Shown one piece after another: positions 1 to 8,976 of a DNA stretch of 64,000 bases (the stretch's first letter is position 1; every line of letters starts with the position of its first letter). The stretch covers positions 62,001 through 126,000 of the forward strand of contig NZ_JADEKP010000001.1 of the NCBI RefSeq assembly GCF_015234215.1, in the 5' to 3' direction. This DNA is from Clostridium chrysemydis (GTDB lineage Bacteria; Bacillota; Clostridia; Clostridiales; Clostridiaceae). Below the pieces are notes generated by a model that made no database searches, had not been told where the DNA came from, and worked only from the letters and a program-made list of their open reading frames with translations. Position numbers and translations under genes: made by a program.

Positions 1-615
1 AAATAAGTCTATAGCAATAACACCAATCAATTTATCATTTGAATATATAGGCATAGTGTAAGACATTCTCATATTAGAAGAGTGAGCATCAGTATGAGCG
101 TCGCTCCAAATAGGAGATTTAGAATTTACAGGGTTATAATACCACTGCATATCCGGAGCATCAGGTTTAAATTGATCTTTAGTAAATTTATTCTTTTTAA
201 CTAAAGGTCCGCCTAAAGTATCTCTTTCATAGATTATTTGATGAGTTTTGTCAGTAAGTTCAGGGTTAATTATAAGAGCTACCCCGAGTGCATCATTATA
301 ATCTTTTGCAATGTTTTTTATGTATGGATCTAGCATATTAGTGAAATCAGTTATGTACTTGTCGTTTTTATCTAGCTTTCCTTCATCAAAAACATTAGAT
401 ACTAAAAGATCAATGCTATTTGCATAGTTCATAGTTTTATTTAAGACGTCATCTATAGAATCGGCATTAGTTTTAGATAGTAATTCCATATTACTAGTAG
501 CCTGTTCTTTAAATAAAGACTTACTTTTAATAGTACTTGTAGTTGTGATTATTATAGATGTAACAATACAACAAAAAAGTATTGAAAACATCACTTTAGT
601 AGATATTTTTTTCAT
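1..615 (-). CDS. Cache-domain membrane sensor, 5' part only
   Basis: The first 205 codons of a minus-strand gene run off the left edge of the window. The start is the ATG at 615, preceded by an AGGAGG-type ribosome site. The protein opens with a basic residue pair and a hydrophobic membrane segment (about residues 8-28), then an extracellular region with the pattern of a dCache_1 ligand-binding domain, including a WYY...P stretch and a near-terminal GVIAIDL strand. Such domains sit in front of methyl-accepting chemotaxis or GGDEF output domains. The output part is outside the window, so chemoreceptor versus diguanylate cyclase cannot be decided. The ligand is unknown. Confidence 0.8.
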   Translation of the reverse strand, partial: MKKISTKVMFSILFCCIVTSIIITTTSTIKSKSLFKEQATSNMELLSKTNADSIDDVLNKTMNYANSIDLLVSNVFDEGKLDKNDKYITDFTNMLDPYIKNIAKDYNDALGVALIINPELTDKTHQIIYERDTLGGPLVKKNKFTKDQFKPDAPDMQWYYNPVNSKSPIWSDAHTDAHSSNMRMSYTMPIYSNDKLIGVIAIDLF

Positions 616-948
616 AGCCTTCCTCCTTTGCTTCCCAAATAATGTTATCGAGTTAAATGAGAATAAACTTTATATGATATTTAAAACCTTAGAGAAATTT
701 ATTATTAATGAAAGGAGTTTAAAGGAAATAGCTTATTAAATTTAAAGAATTTAGAATATGGATGTTATTTAATGGATATAGATTAAATATAGGAAAGAAG
801 AGTGAAATTTTAGGAAGTAGTTTAAAATTAGGATAAATTTGGTATAATAAAGATATAGAAAACTAATCATAAATTCTCTTTTTTCAAAAATAAATTGGTT
901 ATTTAATAATAGTCTTTTAAATTATTTTAAAATGGGAGGAGATTAATT
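616..948. other. intergenic region with divergent promoters
   Basis: AT-rich gap between the minus-strand sensor and the plus-strand lipoprotein. A TATAAT at 843-848 with a weak TTTAAA 16 bp upstream is the likely promoter of the lipoprotein gene at 949. No convincing gene, repeat or RNA is visible in the rest. Confidence 0.5.
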
Positions 949-1596
949 ATGAAAAAGATACTATCTTTAATTTTGATTATGTCTATGTTTATTTTAGTAG
1001 GGTGTGGTGAAAAAAAGGATGCGAGTCCTAAGGAAGAAGGAGCTCAAACTACAGAACAAACTAGTAGTGATGAAAAAGAAAAGCCTAAAGAAGAAATAAA
1101 AGAAAATGAAAATAAAGATAAGACAAATGATAATACAGTAAAAGAAAAGGAAGATAGTAATGGTTCTAAAACTGAAGTAACTGATAAAAAAGACCCTGAA
1201 GAAAGCAAAGTAAAAACTTTAAATGTAAATATGTACTTTTATGACGTTGTAAATGATAAATGGGTAAAAGAAAAAACTAAGGTTAAATCAGATAGAATTA
1301 AAGACCTAGTAATAGAAGTAAGAAATAACAAAAAAAGCGGTATTCCTAAAAAAACTAAAGTTTATAGCGTAACTATAAAAGATAAAATAGCAACAGTAGA
1401 TTTAGGCCGTGAATTTTTAGACCCCCAAACAAACTCTTCAGCAGGGGCAACAGCTAAAGTATATTCTATAGTAAACACTTTATGCTTAAATAAGAATTTA
1501 GGAATAGACGGCGTTATGTTTTTAATAGATGGAAAAAAATCAGAAACTATAGGACCTATAGATAACACTAGAGTATTAAAACCTATGGGTGTTTAA
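949..1596 (+). CDS. GerMN-domain lipoprotein
   Basis: A 215-residue surface lipoprotein. Residues 1-18 form a lipoprotein signal ending LVGC, with Cys19 as the lipidated residue. Residues 22-90 are a Lys/Glu/Asp-rich linker of low complexity. Residues 92-215 are a GerMN-type domain, recognised by the strands around VYSVTIKDKIATVDLG and a conserved Ser-Ala-Gly segment before VYSIVNTLC. GerMN domains occur in spore-germination protein GerM and in other cell-surface proteins of Firmicutes, where they probably bind peptidoglycan or a protein partner. A ribosome site (GGGAGG) precedes the ATG. A clear paralogue lies at 12410-13129. The exact role is unknown. Confidence 0.85.
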   Translation: MKKILSLILIMSMFILVGCGEKKDASPKEEGAQTTEQTSSDEKEKPKEEIKENENKDKTNDNTVKEKEDSNGSKTEVTDKKDPEESKVKTLNVNMYFYDVVNDKWVKEKTKVKSDRIKDLVIEVRNNKKSGIPKKTKVYSVTIKDKIATVDLGREFLDPQTNSSAGATAKVYSIVNTLCLNKNLGIDGVMFLIDGKKSETIGPIDNTRVLKPMGV

Positions 1597-1602
1597 GATA
1601 TT

Positions 1603-1638
1603 AAAAGTCAGCAAATTAATTGCTGACTTTTAACTTTT
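1603..1638 (+). terminator. intrinsic terminator after GerMN lipoprotein
   Basis: Twelve-base perfect stem (AAAAGTCAGCAA and its complement) with a short loop, followed by a T-rich tract. Confidence 0.85.
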
Positions 1639-1740
1639 TATGAATTATAAGTAGATGCATTCAAAATCGTTAGTATAAGGGCGATAATATAAGTGGAAAA
1701 AAATGCTTTAAAATAAAAACAAAGGAAATAGGGGGAACAA

Positions 1741-2976
1741 ATGAAACGTAAAAAAATAATTAGTATAATACTAGCTTCAGTTATGATTGCATCGGTTATT
1801 ACAGGGTGCGGAAAGGATAAAGAAGCTGCAGTCCCAAATGATGTAAAAAGTGCAGAAGTTCAAAATGAAGTTAATTTAGATCAGAAAAAAGATGAAACTA
1901 AAAAAGATACAGATAAGAAAAATAACGAAGTAAATGTATCATCTGAAAAATCGGAAAGTAATGAGAAAACTAAAATTTATAAAGAACCGGCATTAGAAGT
2001 TAAAAATAGTTATAGTAGAAGTTATAAAAATGATTTAAATGATATTCCTGTAAAGAAAAGTATTTCTACAATTAAAGTAAATGCAGAAGTAAAAACTAAA
2101 GAGGTATCAAATAAATTTAATTCTAAAGATGAAAATATAAATAATGATAATAAAGTTGAAGTGAAAAATGAAAATAAAATTGATGATGGAGTTTTAAATA
2201 AAACTTCAAATAAAGATAATCCAAAAGATATTACTGAAACATCTAAAAGAAATCCTGAAGGTGATAGATCAAATGAACTAGCTGAAAAAGATAAGCTAAA
2301 TAATATAAATAAAAAATATATGTCAGCAGAAGTGTTTGGAGGGGAGGAGGAGAGAACTCCAAACCTTTATGAATGTTTAGGGTTAATATTTGGATTTGAT
2401 GCTGGCGAAGAACTAAATGGATATACTATTGAAATAGGTGAGTACGATAGAGGAACACGTACAAGCGCATGCATAGATGGTGATAAAATAATTTTAAATG
2501 TAGATTTATATGACGGATCTGATAGAGAAGTAATAGAAAATGCCATAAATAAAGCTTTAAAAAATGTAAAGGTAGATCAAAGATTAAAATTGCGAGGAAA
2601 TTTTAAACCATTAGATGAATTTATTAAAGAAGGTGCTCTAAAAGAAGCGGATGTTCCGGAGTTTGTAAAAAAATTTGGAAAGATAAGTATCCAAGGCGGT
2701 AAGTACGGAAGAAGACCGGCAAGTTTAGCGTTTTTAGGGTATGTTATTTCTATAAGCGAAGGTAAATCTTTAAATGGTTATAATTTTGAAACAGGTAAAA
2801 TAACAGAGGGTACTAAAACGGCAGTTAAAATTAAAGGTAAATCAATAATAATAGATATAGATTTAGTTAAATGCAGTGAAACTAAAGAAAAATTACAAGA
2901 AGAAATAAATAAAGCAATAGAGATGACAGGAAAACCACAGCGTGTAGAATTATCAGGCGCTTTAATTGCAAGTTAA
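1741..2976 (+). CDS. lipoprotein with duplicated C-terminal domain
   Basis: A 411-residue lipoprotein with signal peptide and lipobox VITGC (Cys23). Residues 25-190 are a long charged, Asn/Lys/Glu-rich linker. The C-terminal half holds two copies of a domain of about 90 residues (roughly 195-300 and 315-411). Shared signatures include an LNGY turn, a GTRT/GTKT turn, an I-I-hydrophobic-D-DL strand, and a closing helix before QR-L-L-G. I do not recognise the domain. The gene follows the GerMN lipoprotein in the same orientation but has its own ribosome site (AGGGGGAA) and terminator. Probably an envelope protein; function unknown. Confidence 0.75.
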   Translation: MKRKKIISIILASVMIASVITGCGKDKEAAVPNDVKSAEVQNEVNLDQKKDETKKDTDKKNNEVNVSSEKSESNEKTKIYKEPALEVKNSYSRSYKNDLNDIPVKKSISTIKVNAEVKTKEVSNKFNSKDENINNDNKVEVKNENKIDDGVLNKTSNKDNPKDITETSKRNPEGDRSNELAEKDKLNNINKKYMSAEVFGGEEERTPNLYECLGLIFGFDAGEELNGYTIEIGEYDRGTRTSACIDGDKIILNVDLYDGSDREVIENAINKALKNVKVDQRLKLRGNFKPLDEFIKEGALKEADVPEFVKKFGKISIQGGKYGRRPASLAFLGYVISISEGKSLNGYNFETGKITEGTKTAVKIKGKSIIIDIDLVKCSETKEKLQEEINKAIEMTGKPQRVELSGALIAS

Positions 2977-2981
2977 ATATT

Positions 2982-3047
2982 AAAAAAAGATAGCTTTTTG
3001 ATACAATCCAATTTAAATTGGATTGTGTCATTTAGCTATCTTTTTTT
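2982..3047 (+). terminator. long two-part terminator hairpin
   Basis: Outer stem AAAAAAAGATAGCT pairs with its exact complement at 3034-3047 and encloses an inner perfect 12-bp stem at 3003-3026. It ends in a run of T, and the A-run on the other side could let it work in both directions. Confidence 0.85.
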
Positions 3048-3228
3048 GTTTCTTACAAAAATGAAAGATAAATGTAATAAAGATAAATATGGACTTTTCA
3101 AAAAAAATTATATTATGTATATGACGATTGGGAAGTCACTAAGAGGAGGGATAACTTAAAAGAGTAATATTAAGTTTTAAAAGAAACAATATGATTAATG
3201 TGATTAATTAGTCATTTGGGAGGACGAA

Positions 3229-5232
3229 ATGTATTTTAAGTTAGCAATAAGTAATGTAAGAAAAAGTTTTAAAGATTACTTTGTATATTTTCTTACATTG
3301 ACACTTGGAGTTTGTATATTTTATGCTTTTAATTCTATTGGAGACCAGAGTTTATTTAATAATGCAGGAGAAAAGACATTCGGCTATATTAAATTGTTAA
3401 ACGATTTGACATCAGGAATATCAGTTTTCGTTTCATTTATACTTGGAGGCTTAATTGTGTATGCTAATAAATTCTTAATTAAGAAACGAAAAAAAGAATT
3501 AGGGGTATATATGACTCTAGGAATGAGAAAAAAGAATATTTCAAGGATATTAACGTATGAAACTTTTTTAGTTGGAGCAATATCATTGATTGGGGGGCTT
3601 TTAATTGGAATAGTTTTATCTCAAATTATTTCAGTTATATCTACAAGTATTTTTGAAATACAGGTAGATAAATATAACTTCATAATATCAGTTAGTTCAA
3701 TAATAAAAACAATCATATATTTCGGCATAATATTTGTTTTTGTAATTGTATTTAATGTAATTTCAATATCAAAATATAAGTTAATAGATTTATTGATAGA
3801 AGAGAAAAAAGGTGAAAAGTTTAAAATAAAAAATCAATTTGTTATTTTTATTTTATTTGTTTTGTCGGTAATAATTATATTTATTGCTTATAAATTAATA
3901 TTAAAAGTAGGATTAGATTTAGAAGCTATAGAATTTCCAATTTCAATATTACTTGGGATAATTGGAACTATTCTTTTGTTTTTTAGCTTAACAGGTTCAA
4001 TGATATATCTAATTAAAAAGAATAAGAAAATTTATTTTATAGGTCTAAATAGTTTTATTTTAAGAGGCATAAATAACAAAATAAATACGAACTTTATTTC
4101 TATGGCAGTTATAACATTGATGTTATCTTTAACATGTGTATCTTTAGTAGCGAGTTTTAGTATTAAAAGTAGTTATGATAAAGCGATAAGAAAAGTAACT
4201 CCTTATGATTTGTCATTGACGGGAGAATTAAAATATAAAGAATCTACTTATAGTATTTTAAAAAGTATCTTTAAAGAAGATATAGATTTAAATAAATCAA
4301 AAATAGTTTCAATAGATATTTATAAATTAAAAGATATTAGGTTAAAGAAAATTGTTGAAAATGCTACAGGAACAGATACTACTATTGATAGAAGTGTAAT
4401 AACTTCTGCGATTAAACTAAGTGATTATAATAAAATAAAAGAATTCAATAAACAAGAAAAAGAACATTTAAATAAAGATGAAATATTAGTTACATCAAAT
4501 TCAGATGATTTAGATAATTTTATAAATGAACTTTTAAAAACTAAAACAAAAATACAGGTAAATGGACATAATTATAAGATGAAAAATGAAAAGGTTATTG
4601 ATGAATCATTTAATAGTACAGGATTAAATAGTAATAGATTTACAATAGTACTTCCAGATAGTTCATTAAAAGGTTTAAAAGCAAGTGAAACAGATATTAA
4701 TTTAGATCTAAATAATGAAGAATTATTAAAGGTTAAAAATATATTTGATAAAGATGGTATATTTTTTAAAAGCAAAAATGGTAACAACTTTTATGGAGTA
4801 ACTAAGGAGGATGCTATAAAAGATAATAATGAAAATATGGCTGTAATAACATTTATAGCGATTTATATAGGTATAGTATTTTTAATAGCAAGCACCGCTG
4901 TACTTTCACTTCAACAATTATTAGAAGCAACAGATAGCATAGATAGATATTCAGCTTTAAAAAGAATAGGTACTCCAAAAAAAATGATAAATAAATCAAT
5001 ACTAATTCAAATGAGTATTTTCTTTGGATTACCACTTTTGGTAGCTTCAATACATTCAATCATAGGGATTAGTGCAATTAATAAAAGCATTTTTGTGGAT
5101 AATAGTTCGCTTATAAGCACGACAACTACATTTATAGCTTTAGTAGTTTTAGCTATATATTTTGGATATTTTTACCTAACATATATCGGTTATAAAAATA
5201 CTATAAATATACTTTTGAAAAGTAGAAAGTAA
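3229..5232 (+). CDS. BceB-like ABC transporter permease (copy 1)
   Basis: A 667-residue FtsX-family permease. Membrane segments lie at about residues 17-36 and 58-78, a KKRKKELGVYMTLGM cytoplasmic motif typical of BceB/FtsX proteins follows, then further segments to about residue 310. Residues 320-545 form a large extracellular sensor-like domain, and the last segments lie after it. BceAB-type transporters remove or detect cell-wall-targeting peptides such as bacitracin. It is read together with the ATPase at 5258 and the second permease at 6016. The order permease-ATPase-permease is unusual, and no BceRS two-component pair is near. Substrate unknown. Confidence 0.85.
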   Translation: MYFKLAISNVRKSFKDYFVYFLTLTLGVCIFYAFNSIGDQSLFNNAGEKTFGYIKLLNDLTSGISVFVSFILGGLIVYANKFLIKKRKKELGVYMTLGMRKKNISRILTYETFLVGAISLIGGLLIGIVLSQIISVISTSIFEIQVDKYNFIISVSSIIKTIIYFGIIFVFVIVFNVISISKYKLIDLLIEEKKGEKFKIKNQFVIFILFVLSVIIIFIAYKLILKVGLDLEAIEFPISILLGIIGTILLFFSLTGSMIYLIKKNKKIYFIGLNSFILRGINNKINTNFISMAVITLMLSLTCVSLVASFSIKSSYDKAIRKVTPYDLSLTGELKYKESTYSILKSIFKEDIDLNKSKIVSIDIYKLKDIRLKKIVENATGTDTTIDRSVITSAIKLSDYNKIKEFNKQEKEHLNKDEILVTSNSDDLDNFINELLKTKTKIQVNGHNYKMKNEKVIDESFNSTGLNSNRFTIVLPDSSLKGLKASETDINLDLNNEELLKVKNIFDKDGIFFKSKNGNNFYGVTKEDAIKDNNENMAVITFIAIYIGIVFLIASTAVLSLQQLLEATDSIDRYSALKRIGTPKKMINKSILIQMSIFFGLPLLVASIHSIIGISAINKSIFVDNSSLISTTTTFIALVVLAIYFGYFYLTYIGYKNTINILLKSRK

Positions 5233-5257
5233 TTAACAAAAGAGAAGGAGAATAAAA

Positions 5258-6013
5258 ATGAAAAATATATTAGAAGTTAAAAATATAGAGAAAATTTATG
5301 GAAATAAAGAAAATAGGACAATGGCTTTAAAGGGAGTAAGCTTTGATGTAAGAGAAGGTGAGTTTGTCGGAATAATGGGACCTTCAGGAAGCGGTAAAAC
5401 AACACTTCTTAACTGTATATCAACTATTGACACAGTAACGACTGGCCAAATTTTATTAGATGGTGAAGATGAAACTAAATTAAAAGGAAGAAAACTTGAA
5501 GAGTTTAGACGTGATAAGTTAGGGTTTATATTTCAAGATTATAACCTTTTAGATACTTTAACAATCTACGAAAATATAGCTTTGGCGCTTACAATTCAAG
5601 GTAAAAAACCAAGAGAAATAGATAAAAAAGTAAAAGAGATAGCAAAAAGACTTGGAATTGATGCAATGCTAAATAAATTTCCATATCAAGTATCAGGAGG
5701 GCAAAAGCAAAGGGTAGCTTGTGCTAGAGCTATAGTTACAGAGCCAAACGTAGTTTTAGCAGACGAACCTACAGGAGCACTTGATTCAAAATCAGCAAGA
5801 AAACTACTTGAAAGTTTTGAGAGCATAAACAAAGAGTTACAAGCTACAATACTTATGGTTACACATGATGGATTCACAGCAAGTTATGCAAACAGAATTT
5901 TATTTATAAAAGACGGAAGTCTTTTTAAAGAATTAATAAAAGGAAATAAAACTAGAAAAGAATTCTTTGATGAGATTATGGATACAGTAACTCTTCTAGG
6001 TGAGGAGGCTTAA
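5258..6013 (+). CDS. BceA-like ABC transporter ATPase (copy 1)
   Basis: A 251-residue ATP-binding protein of the MacB/BceA class. It has Walker A GPSGSGKTT, a Q-loop FQDYN, signature VSGGQKQR, Walker B VVLADEPTGALD and the H-loop VTHD. It probably powers the permeases on either side, with which it is closely spaced (25 bp and 2 bp). It is nearly identical to the ATPase at 8218-8976; from about 5746 the two share an uninterrupted stretch of roughly 90 identical bases. This suggests recent duplication or gene conversion acting on the ATPase but not on the permeases. Confidence 0.92.
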   Translation: MKNILEVKNIEKIYGNKENRTMALKGVSFDVREGEFVGIMGPSGSGKTTLLNCISTIDTVTTGQILLDGEDETKLKGRKLEEFRRDKLGFIFQDYNLLDTLTIYENIALALTIQGKKPREIDKKVKEIAKRLGIDAMLNKFPYQVSGGQKQRVACARAIVTEPNVVLADEPTGALDSKSARKLLESFESINKELQATILMVTHDGFTASYANRILFIKDGSLFKELIKGNKTRKEFFDEIMDTVTLLGEEA

Positions 6014-6015
6014 AA

Positions 6016-8043
6016 ATGTATTTTAAATTAGCACTTGGAAACATAAAAAAGAGTTTTAAAGATTATTCAATATACTTTTTAACACTTACTTTAGGTGTTT
6101 GTATATTCTATGCATTTAACTCTATAGGAGATCAAAAGGCATTTACAGATATGGCTGAAAACAAAGCTCAATATGCAAAGCTTCTTCAAGCTCTAATAGG
6201 AGCGACATCTATATTTATTACAATAATTTTAGGTGGTTTAATAATTTATGCAAATAACTTCTTAGTTAAAAAACGTAAAAAAGAACTAGGGGTTTATATG
6301 ACTCTTGGTATGAGCAAAGGGAAAATATCTAGAATTTTAACTTATGAAACAATATTAGTTGGGATAATATCATTAATAGTAGGGCTTTTAGTAGGTTTTG
6401 GTTTATCACAGTTAATATCAGTTTTTGCATCAAAATTATTTACATTTACAGTTAGTAATTATAGCTTCTTTATATCTGTAAGTGCAATAATTGAAACTAC
6501 AATTGCATTTAGTACAGTATTTATTATAGTTATGATATTTAATTCACTTTCTATTTCTAAGTACAAACTTATAGATATATTAAATGCATCTAAAAAGAAT
6601 GAAAACATAAAAATAAAAAGCCCTATAAAAAATGCTATTATTTTTATAGTTTCAGCTTGCATTTTAGCTTTAGCATATAAACTTGTTTTTAAAGCTGGAC
6701 TTAATACTGAAAAAATAGAATTTAAAGTATCTATAGTACTTGGAATAATATCTACATTAGGTATATTCTTTAGCTTATCAGGGTTCTTTTTAAACTTAAT
6801 TCAAAAGAACAAAAATATATATTTAAAGAAATTAAATATATTTACCTTAAGACAAATAAACAGTAAGATTAATACTAATTTTATATCAATGACAGTTATT
6901 TCACTTATGTTATTTTTAACTATAGTAACTTTATCAACTGGATTAAGCTTTAAAAAGTCAGTAGAGAGTGATTTTGAGAACGCTACACCGTTTGATATAT
7001 CATCATCAGTTTATTGTAGAGATGGAAGTGAAGATATCTCTATAAAAGAATCTTTAGATAAAGAAGGCTTTAAGATAAACCCAGAAGATAAAGCAGCTTT
7101 CTATAGTATTTATACTATACCGGATATGGTAATGACAGATTATATATCTTCAAATAAAAAAGATAGCGAAGCAGAAAAACAATATAAAGATATGAAATTT
7201 AAAGGTAGAGCAATTGGGATTACTGATTATAATAATATAAGAAAGATTGAAGACAAGGAGCCGATATCTTTAGATAATGATAAAATATTAGTAACTTCAA
7301 ATATTTCAGAATTTAAAGATTCAATAAACAGTCTTATAGAAAATAAAAAGAAAATAAAAGTTTCAGGAAAAGAATATGGAATTCAAAACAAAGAAGTAAT
7401 AAATCAAGAATTCTTAAGTCTCGGATTTGCAGAAAATAATTTAACTGTAATAGTTCCAGACAATGCAATAAAAGGTTTAAAGCTAGACAGTAAAAGAATG
7501 GCTGTAAATTTACACAAGAAAAATGATGAAAAAGAATCAGAAAGATATAGTAATCTTTTTGATAAGTTCAAAAAAGAAGCAGATAAAACTAATAGTAGAC
7601 AATATATTTCAGGGCACACAAAAATAGAAGTATATGATCAATCTGTTGCATCAACAAGTACAATTTTATTTATAGCTATATACTTAGGGATTATATTCTT
7701 AATAACTAGTACAGCGGTACTTGCACTTCAACAGCTTTCAGAAGCAAATGATAGCATTAGTAGATATAAATCATTAAGAAGAATAGGTGTAGATGGGAGT
7801 ATGATTGATAAATCAATATTTACTCAAGTTAGTATTTACTTTGGATTACCTCTTATAATGGCATTAATCCACTCTGTAGTTGGAATAAATGTTGTAAATA
7901 AATATTTAACATCAGGTAACCAAGCTGATATTGGAGTATCATCTTTAATTACCACAGCATTAATGGTAGCTGTTTATGGAGCATACTTTATAGCAACATA
8001 TTTAGGATATAAAGGAACTGTTAAAAATAGTTTCAAAAAATAA
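6016..8043 (+). CDS. BceB-like ABC transporter permease (copy 2)
   Basis: A 675-residue FtsX-family permease paralogous to those at 3229 and 8976. The N-terminal region with the LTLGVCIFYAFNSIGDQ segment and the KKRKKELGVYMTLGM loop are nearly the same. The extracellular domain (about residues 310-550) differs strongly, which is where ligand specificity would lie. The start codon is 2 bp after the ATPase stop, so translation is probably coupled. It ends the first transcription unit and is followed by a strong terminator. Confidence 0.88.
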   Translation: MYFKLALGNIKKSFKDYSIYFLTLTLGVCIFYAFNSIGDQKAFTDMAENKAQYAKLLQALIGATSIFITIILGGLIIYANNFLVKKRKKELGVYMTLGMSKGKISRILTYETILVGIISLIVGLLVGFGLSQLISVFASKLFTFTVSNYSFFISVSAIIETTIAFSTVFIIVMIFNSLSISKYKLIDILNASKKNENIKIKSPIKNAIIFIVSACILALAYKLVFKAGLNTEKIEFKVSIVLGIISTLGIFFSLSGFFLNLIQKNKNIYLKKLNIFTLRQINSKINTNFISMTVISLMLFLTIVTLSTGLSFKKSVESDFENATPFDISSSVYCRDGSEDISIKESLDKEGFKINPEDKAAFYSIYTIPDMVMTDYISSNKKDSEAEKQYKDMKFKGRAIGITDYNNIRKIEDKEPISLDNDKILVTSNISEFKDSINSLIENKKKIKVSGKEYGIQNKEVINQEFLSLGFAENNLTVIVPDNAIKGLKLDSKRMAVNLHKKNDEKESERYSNLFDKFKKEADKTNSRQYISGHTKIEVYDQSVASTSTILFIAIYLGIIFLITSTAVLALQQLSEANDSISRYKSLRRIGVDGSMIDKSIFTQVSIYFGLPLIMALIHSVVGINVVNKYLTSGNQADIGVSSLITTALMVAVYGAYFIATYLGYKGTVKNSFKK

Positions 8044-8070
8044 ATAGTTAAAATAATTACTATATAAAAG

Positions 8071-8104
8071 TAAGGATATTAGGGTTCTAATATCCTTATT
8101 TTTA
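8071..8104 (+). terminator. intrinsic terminator of first ABC unit
   Basis: Perfect 12-bp stem (TAAGGATATTAG / complement) with a four-base loop, then T-rich sequence. Confidence 0.9.
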
Positions 8105-8217
8105 TATATGATACCTTACAAAATTGAAAGGTAACTGTAAGGTATTTAAATATGATTAAAGCATAAAAGGGAGTATTATAATATACATAGAGAACGAAAC
8201 GTAAGGGGAGTTAAATT

Positions 8218-8976
8218 ATGAAAAACATTTTAGAAGTTAAGGATATAGAAAAATTTTATGGAAACAAAGATAACATAACTAGAGCATTAAAGGGAGTAAG
8301 CTTTGATGTAAGAGAAGGTGAATTTGTTGGAATAATGGGACCTTCAGGAAGTGGTAAAACAACACTTCTTAACTGCATATCAACTATTGACACAGTAACA
8401 AGAGGTCAAATACTATTAGATGGTGAAGACGAAACTAAATTAAAAGGAAGAAAACTTGAAGAATTTAGACGTGATAAGTTAGGATTTATATTCCAAGATT
8501 ATAATCTTTTAGACACTTTAACAATATACGAAAATATAGCATTAGCGCTTACAATTCAAGGTAAAAAGCCAAGAGAAATAGATAGAAAAGTTAGAGATAT
8601 AGCAAAAAGACTTGGAATTGATGCAATGCTAAATAAATTTCCATACCAAGTATCTGGAGGACAAAAGCAAAGGGTTGCTTGCGCTAGAGCGATAGTTACA
8701 GAACCTAACGTAGTTTTAGCAGACGAACCTACAGGAGCACTTGATTCAAAATCAGCAAGAAAACTACTTGAAAGTTTTGAGAGCATAAACAAAGAATTAA
8801 ATGCTACAATACTTATGGTTACACATGATGGATTCACAGCAAGTTATGCAAATAGAATTTTATTTATAAAAGATGGTAAGCTATTTAAAGAACTAGTAAA
8901 AGGAAACAAAACTAGAAAAGAATTCTTTGATGAAATTATGGATACAGTAACTCTTCTAGGGGAGGGAGAAATCTAA
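8218..8976 (+). CDS. BceA-like ABC transporter ATPase (copy 2)
   Basis: A 252-residue ATPase with the same motifs as copy 1 (GPSGSGKTT, VSGGQKQR, LADEPTGALD). Differences are a handful of residues, mostly near the N-terminus. The stop codon overlaps the start of the next permease in a TAATG arrangement, so the two form a conventional ATPase-permease pair. It has its own leader with a GGGGAG ribosome site after the terminator at 8071-8104, so it can be expressed independently of the first unit. Confidence 0.92.
   Translation: MKNILEVKDIEKFYGNKDNITRALKGVSFDVREGEFVGIMGPSGSGKTTLLNCISTIDTVTRGQILLDGEDETKLKGRKLEEFRRDKLGFIFQDYNLLDTLTIYENIALALTIQGKKPREIDRKVRDIAKRLGIDAMLNKFPYQVSGGQKQRVACARAIVTEPNVVLADEPTGALDSKSARKLLESFESINKELNATILMVTHDGFTASYANRILFIKDGKLFKELVKGNKTRKEFFDEIMDTVTLLGEGEI

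Noticed and set aside
545-739. 64-residue plus-strand frame
   Set aside because: It overlaps the start and ribosome site of the Cache protein on the other strand and has no ribosome site of its own.
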